From Myoxocephalus aenaeus (lineage: Eukaryota; Chordata; Actinopteri; Perciformes; Cottidae): a DNA stretch of 64,000 nt. The DNA is taken from assembly GCA_038501785.1 (NCBI GenBank), contig JBAMJR010000032.1:2198501-2262500 (forward strand), given 5' to 3'. Positions 34,854 to 64,000 of the stretch are shown piece by piece; within the stretch, counting starts at the first letter, position 1; each line of letters opens with the position of its first letter. The notes below the pieces were generated by a model. That model did no database searches. It was not told where the DNA came from and worked only from the letters and a program-made list of their open reading frames with translations. Position numbers and translations under genes: made by a program.

Positions 34854-35090
34854 TCAACCGCTGGTCATCCCGAACCATCTTTCTATGAAGCTTGTGAACT
34901 CGTTGTCCACTCCGGAGTTCTCAGCCAATTCTTTGCTAAGTGAGGTGAGCCCTGCTAAGGCCCTGGACACTGAACCATCGGGGGCAGTGTTGTTTGGAAT
35001 AAACGTGCAACACATTAACCCAAACATTTTGCACACCCCACCCTTTTCAGCGAGCAACATGTCCAAAGCATTCTATTTTGAAAAGTCATA
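34854..35090 (-). pseudogene. retroviral env (transmembrane subunit) fragment
   Basis: The minus frame shows a CX6CC motif ('CKMFGLMCC') followed by 'PNNTAPDGS' and 'ELAENSGVDNEF', the ectodomain end of the transmembrane subunit as in gammaretrovirus-like and other fish endogenous retroviruses. Both ends are broken: upstream it meets copy B of the 2-kb repeat at about 35117, and downstream the frame stops before a membrane anchor. Surface subunit, pol and gag are not visible. It is a dead relic. Confidence 0.7.
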
Positions 35091-35116
35091 AGAGACGTTT
35101 TTCATTTACTGTTAGA

Positions 35117-36594
35117 AAGAAGCTTGCGTTACAACTAATCTTCCACATATTAGACTATGTTGATGTTGTATATAAGGCTGCATCCAAAATTAATCTTCTT
35201 CCTCTCAAGGTAGTTTATAATAATTATCTATTTTCATGCTCTGTTTGAGTATGACTTCCTGATTTACTATGTCGAGACAATGTTTTGTATATTGTAGAAT
35301 TGTAATAATTTATTATGACTTACACTGGTAAATAAATAATGTCTATGTGTACATTTAAATACATAAGAGGGATCAAATAATTAAGGGATATTATGAATAA
35401 TGTGTATTAGTAACATAGTAGAAAGTCACCGTTAATTTTGATCATTTACAAGTATTTCAGGTATGCATGGAATGTGTAAAAGGAGATGGATGTCGCATGC
35501 TTTAGACTGTATAACTTTACCTTTAATTGCTAGTCTTGCCTGGTCTATATTTTGACATTCAGCAGGTTATGATTTATATGTTTTACTCAATTTGTTTAAC
35601 AACAAGATTATGATTATTGTCCTGTCTGGTACCATGAACTTTGAATGAATGCAGTAATAAAGCATTAGCAACCCATGCATTGAGTGCAATGTATTCACAT
35701 TACTAAGGAAACCAAGACTTTGCATGAAGGGGAAATGATGGCACTGCATTAAGAAGCTTACACTTTGAGAGGCTCACAGCTGGAGGAGGCGTTTGTGTAG
35801 TTTGGGGTGACGTATTATGTTGTATTACTGTAAGTGTTGTTCCAGTCGGTTACATTTCAAAGACAAATGTTGTACATGTCACTCGACAACATTCATTTGA
35901 TACATTTAGTTGCTAGTTACTTTGCAGATAACTAAAAATGAAACAAAATAAGTCAAATACATTATTATGTATCATATGTTAATGAGTTGAGAGTTTATTG
36001 ATCCCTGTTGATAAAAAATCCAAAAAATAAAAACTACACAGTAGTATATAGAGCAATTCAACTTAGTCCAACATTTAATAACTGCAACATTAAAATGGTG
36101 AACACATAAATGCATCCCTAATTACAATGTGATTCTGAAATGGGCCATTCTTCATAATGAATACTTTTTACTTTTAGAACTCTAAGTATATAACAATTTT
36201 ATAATGCATGACTTTATTTCTATACTCTGTAAAATTGCAACAAAGTGTATTTGGACCTGGAGTTATGTGCCATAAATGTGACTATTGTGGATACATGGGT
36301 CACACTAACTTGGCACTAAACATGATTTTCAGTCCGACTGGAACTTGAACACGGAAAGTAAAAATATAAATATTTATATATATATATATATTTATTTATA
36401 TAAATAGTTATCATCATGAAAAGACATTCTATGTAACTCTGTCTTTTTATCCTCTTTTGTGACCTTTCCCCACAACACATCCATCTCAAGCTGATTGAGA
36501 AGAAGTCGCGCTGAATGAAAGTTGCTACGATGGAGGATCGTAGGCTCGTGTTAACTTAATATAAGTCGTGCCGCTTTCAATTCAATCTGTCTTC

Positions 36595-36667
<73 letters not shown>

Positions 36668-36878
36668 AGCTGTGACCCTTGGATCTGGTAGACTGGAGTT
36701 ATGCCAGATCATTTTCCACACTGTCAGAGAGACGGTGGACTGATATGTTGACATTAGATTAATATAGTACTGTACTGAAGTGCTGTCCCAAGTCCTTATT
36801 TTCCTTCAATGATATGTACTTCACACATTCAAGAAGGAAACAGTCTACTTTTAACTACACTATATTTTTCTGGCAGAG
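35117..36878 (+). repeat. 2-kb repeated segment, copy B
   Basis: Inverted partner of 16961-19013. Its left edge starts inside the LINE ORF2 C-terminal codons, as expected of a 5'-truncated insertion, and it interrupts the env fragment. It lacks the 255-bp part present in copy A, and has a much longer (CA)n (36595-36665) and a shorter (TA)n (36376-36401). Confidence 0.85.
36595..36665. repeat. (CA)n microsatellite in copy B
   Basis: About 35 units; the same site in copy A has about 12. Confidence 0.97.
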
Positions 36879-37030
36879 TACCTAGCTGCTTCGAAGGCGG
36901 TGACACCAGTGACCCAAATAACTATTACCATCGGCATATTTAGCCAATATCTCATCAATATTCTCATGCATTACTTTTGATCTGAGCATTGCAATTTGAA
37001 CTCCCATCTGCTTGGCTTCAGATCTAGATA

Positions 37031-37225
37031 GAACCCTGAGGTCAGAGGTCAGAGCATAGAACCCTGAGGTCAGAGCATAGCACCCTGAGGTCAGAGCATA
37101 GAACCCTGAGGTCAGAACATAGAACCCTGAGGTCAGCGCATATAACCCTGAGGTCAGAACATAGAACCCTGAGGTCAGAGCATATAACCCTGAGTTCGGA
37201 GCATAGAACTCTGAGTTCGGAGCAT
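37031..37225. repeat. 21-bp minisatellite, 9 to 10 units
   Basis: Unit 'gaaccctgaggtcagagcat' plus one base, with a few substitutions per unit. Since 21 is a multiple of 3, a minus frame (37286-36882) stays open and reads repeated 'FYALTSG' heptads. I see no evidence that it is translated. Confidence 0.9.
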
Positions 37226-38181
37226 AGAACCGTGAGAGTGGTATAACAAGTGTTTTAATAACCACAGATAAAGTCTCTAACCCCACATCGCTTGACCCCA
37301 GAATAAACTGAATTTAAAGTTAGACACATTATTAACCCTAGAACCATTAAAGCTTCTATTGAACAAGTTGTCTGCTTTGTACCTGTGGAATGTATTTGCT
37401 CTACAGTTGTCTTGTGTTTGTATTGTTGATTGTTTTGGGGTTGATTTCATAGTTTTTGTTGTCAAATTATAATGTTTGATTATGCATCTGCAGGGCACCA
37501 TTGTGAAAGAGAGCTTTGTTTTCAATTAGTTTTCCCCCCAAAAAAGCTCTTCTGTCAGGGGCACCAATGGGTTCACAATGGAGTCAGTTGAAAGCCCATT
37601 GCATCTCATGAAGACACTAAAAAGGGCCTTGTGCGTCAGTATCAAATGCCAAGGGACGTGGCACAGCGTCAGTATTTGACGCACAGGAACCGTAGTTCTC
37701 CTGGTCTTGGGTTCACCAAAATGAATCCACATTTCACACGAGAAAATCTGAACCGAATGACCCAATAGTGCTTGCATCCCCTCCTGCAGTATCGCCGTGC
37801 TCAGGCCAGCTTGTGATATTTACGAATTCATAGTTCCGTTATAACTGAATTTTAGGTTAATAGCTGGGATGTTAGTGCCAAAGGGCGGGATTTTACGAAC
37901 AAAACCGGCCTTTCATGCTGCAGCAGTGAGGGTAACGTCATGGGATTAATACATGTCTAATGCTCAGCAGGTGATTATTACTCAATGATCAGAAAACACT
38001 GACTTGCTTCTCTCAACTGCAACCAAAATAATCAGTGGTATCCTGATCATTTACCGTTCTAAAAATAGCAATAGCACTGCAACATAAGTCAAAGTGTGAT
38101 CAAAGGTTAACTGAAAGGACCGATGCAGGATTCATCCTGTAACGACACACAGAAGCAAACCATTATGCTGTGTTCTAGATA
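37226..38181. other. gene-free stretch
   Basis: No exon or element is supported. Confidence 0.5.
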
Positions 38182-38815
38182 TTGGATGCATTTTTCAAAC
38201 AATTCAATAGTTTCTTTTCATTTGTGAATTACATAAACCTCTCACCTCCCCCTTCTTCTCTCGCAAACCCTGCTCTAATCTTCTCCTACTTTTCTTTCCT
38301 ATTTATCCACCCCTTTCCTTACTTCTTGCTCATTGGCCTCTCTTCAAGCGAAGGCTTGTGGTTTTCACCTCACATCACCTCCTTTCTTGTTGGTTTCCCT
38401 TTTCACACCGTACTTGGCTTTTCCCCTCCTCCCCTTTCCTTCCATCATCTATACTTCCCCTCTTTTTAAGTTACTTTTCACCCCTCCTTTCCTAGTTAAT
38501 GTCCTCTCGTCTCTCTCTGTCCTTTCCTTCTCATTTTCTGTCCTGTACTCTTGTTTTTGTCCACTTGTCCACTTCTCTTCCTCTCCGCTCCACCTTCCTC
38601 TTCTTTCGTCCTCTCTTCTTATCCTCCTCTTGTTTCCTCTCCTTTCCTCCTCTCATTTCCTCCCCTTGTTTCTTCTCTTCTCTTTTCCTCTCCTCTCCTC
38701 CTCTAGTTTCCCTCTCTTGTTTCCTCCTTTGCTCTCGTATCCTCCTCTCCTCTCTTCCCTTCTTCTCTCATTATTTCCTCCTCTCCTCTCCTCTCTCTTT
38801 CTTTGTAAATTCACT
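38182..38815. repeat. ~600-bp polypyrimidine tract
   Basis: From about 38230 to 38815 the + strand is mostly C and T ('tcctctcctctcctcctct' and similar). Long open frames here come from the low content of A and G. It ends about 330 bp upstream of the predicted first exon of the transporter. Confidence 0.85.
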
Positions 38816-38867
38816 TAGTTAATTGCTTCCAGCAGGCTTTTCTCTCGCTCTGTCACGCTGCCCTCTG

Positions 38868-38950
38868 TCATGTGATGACACTGAGTGGTCTTGTTATCGG
38901 GGCCCGTGGATTGCTGCCTGGCGGAGGAGAGGCCTGGAACAGTGCACGTG
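38868..38950. promoter_or_regulatory. E-boxes upstream of the transporter
   Basis: TCATGTGA (38868-38875) is an M-box-type word bound by MITF/TFE factors, and CACGTG (38945-38950) is a canonical E-box. Both lie within 280 bp of the predicted start codon. No TATA box is visible. Function is inferred. Confidence 0.35.
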
Positions 38951-39140
38951 AACTGGCACGACCACTTTGACGTGCACATTACGGTGGACCCTGCGTGATG
39001 TTAGCGTGTCTTCCAGGCATCTAATAATTAGTGCACGCTAACAGTGACCAGGCTCAACACTGCAGCCATGAGATCCTCTGCAGTGTAGACAGAAGCCCTT
39101 CTGCTGTTCACCGTCTGGGACTGGAGGACAGATTTCCCAA

Positions 39141-63291
<24,151 letters not shown>

Positions 63292-63772
63292 CCGAGCTTC
63301 AGGTTCTCAATGTGACTATAAAACCATTTACGACTTCTTCACCATTGGACTGTTTTGATACGTAACTATGAACTAAACACCTGGACCCAGTGGGCTCTGG
63401 TTGGGTGTGCTGTATATACAAAAAATAATAGTTTGCAGTTGTGGAATTTGCAATTTCTTCAATCAATTTAATGTTTCAGTCTGTTTGAGCCATTGGGTCT
63501 TATTTTCATGGCCATCCATCACAGATCTCAGCTAATGGCTGCGATCTGTGAGCAAGGTGGCATCACTGGAAATAATTCTGACGACAAGAAACACAAGCAG
63601 TCAGACATGTTAGAAACAAACCTCCAGGTTAGGCATTCTGACGGAAAATCTGTCGCAGGTTATAAACTCATTTCTGGCTGTACTTACTGTAGTTTCGCAC
63701 AGCTTTCCCTGTTCAATAAGGGATTATTAGCAACGTTTCAGGTGCTCTCACTCATCACGAGGTTGGCTTTCA

Positions 63773-63778
63773 AATAAA
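63773..63778 (+). terminator. polyadenylation signal of the transporter
   Basis: AATAAA in 'ctttcaaataaagttg', about 480 bp after the stop. The 3' UTR would be 63292 to about 63800. The remaining 200 bp hold nothing I can support. Confidence 0.7.
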
Positions 63779-64000
63779 GTTGTTAAGATAATCAGAATAA
63801 TATGTTTGTTTGTTGGTTTGTGGAACTTCAATGTATCAATGTCCAACCTTTTTTCCCAGAAAACTACTTATTTTTGCCGGAATTACAATCATGGTTTTAA
63901 ACACGTTGTAAATTGAAACAAAACGCATTAAAACAAATTGTTAGGTTCAGCAAAAAACATGATGGTTCGGCTTAAAATGACTGTTACATTATTTAAGCTA

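Noticed and set aside
38182..38822. Long Ser/Leu/Phe/Pro-rich frames
   Set aside because: Result of the polypyrimidine tract; no domain, no splice context, two frames open at once.

Overview
The window looks like nuclear DNA of a spiny-rayed (percomorph) teleost. The grounds are split genes with GT-AG introns, long (TG)n/(CA)n microsatellites, fish-type LINE, SINE, hAT and piggyBac debris, and a natterin-like gene. I cannot name the species. There is no bacterial or organellar gene, no CRISPR array and no rRNA or tRNA gene; the tRNA-like segments are SINE heads or remnants.

Two host genes can be supported, both on the + strand. (1) A natterin-like secreted protein at 29.26-32.82 kb: a TATA-driven 5' UTR exon, a signal-peptide exon, and one large exon with an N-terminal DM9/DUF3421-like part and a C-terminal aerolysin-like part. 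(2) A class II GLUT sugar/urate-type transporter (SLC2A15/SLC2A9-like) at 39.14-63.79 kb: 12 exons, 522 codons and a complete 12-helix transporter. Its 15-codon first exon is predicted here; the other eleven exons join with consistent phases. One of its introns is GC-AG.

Layout: 1-13 kb is gene-free, with old LINE 3' ends, a LINE RT fragment and microsatellites. 13-20 kb holds a LINE C-terminus, a 1.56-kb (TAC)n-type array, a solo LTR with a 5-bp target duplication, and a 2-kb segment (copy A) repeated inverted at 35.1-36.9 kb (copy B). 20-23.3 kb is a LINE lacking its RT, split by a hAT element with a perfect 8-bp duplication. 24-28.9 kb is unusual: CpG-bearing, rich in degenerate short tandem repeats, with one hAT element and an orphan GC-rich ORF, and no recognised gene. 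29-33 kb is the natterin-like gene. 33-37 kb holds an endogenous-retrovirus end (LTR-like stretch, env fragment), copy B, and a 21-bp minisatellite. 38.2-38.8 kb is a polypyrimidine tract just upstream of the transporter. 39-64 kb is the transporter, whose introns hold a SINE split by a piggyBac element, hAT elements, other inverted-repeat elements and microsatellites placed right at splice sites.

The two genes have no evident functional link; they are neighbours. The most interesting points are the complementary (UG)n and (AC)n tracts that flank one transporter exon at both splice sites, the GC-AG intron, the hairpin-forming minisatellite at 28.5-28.8 kb with a compensatory stem change, and several nested insertions that can be dated relative to each other.
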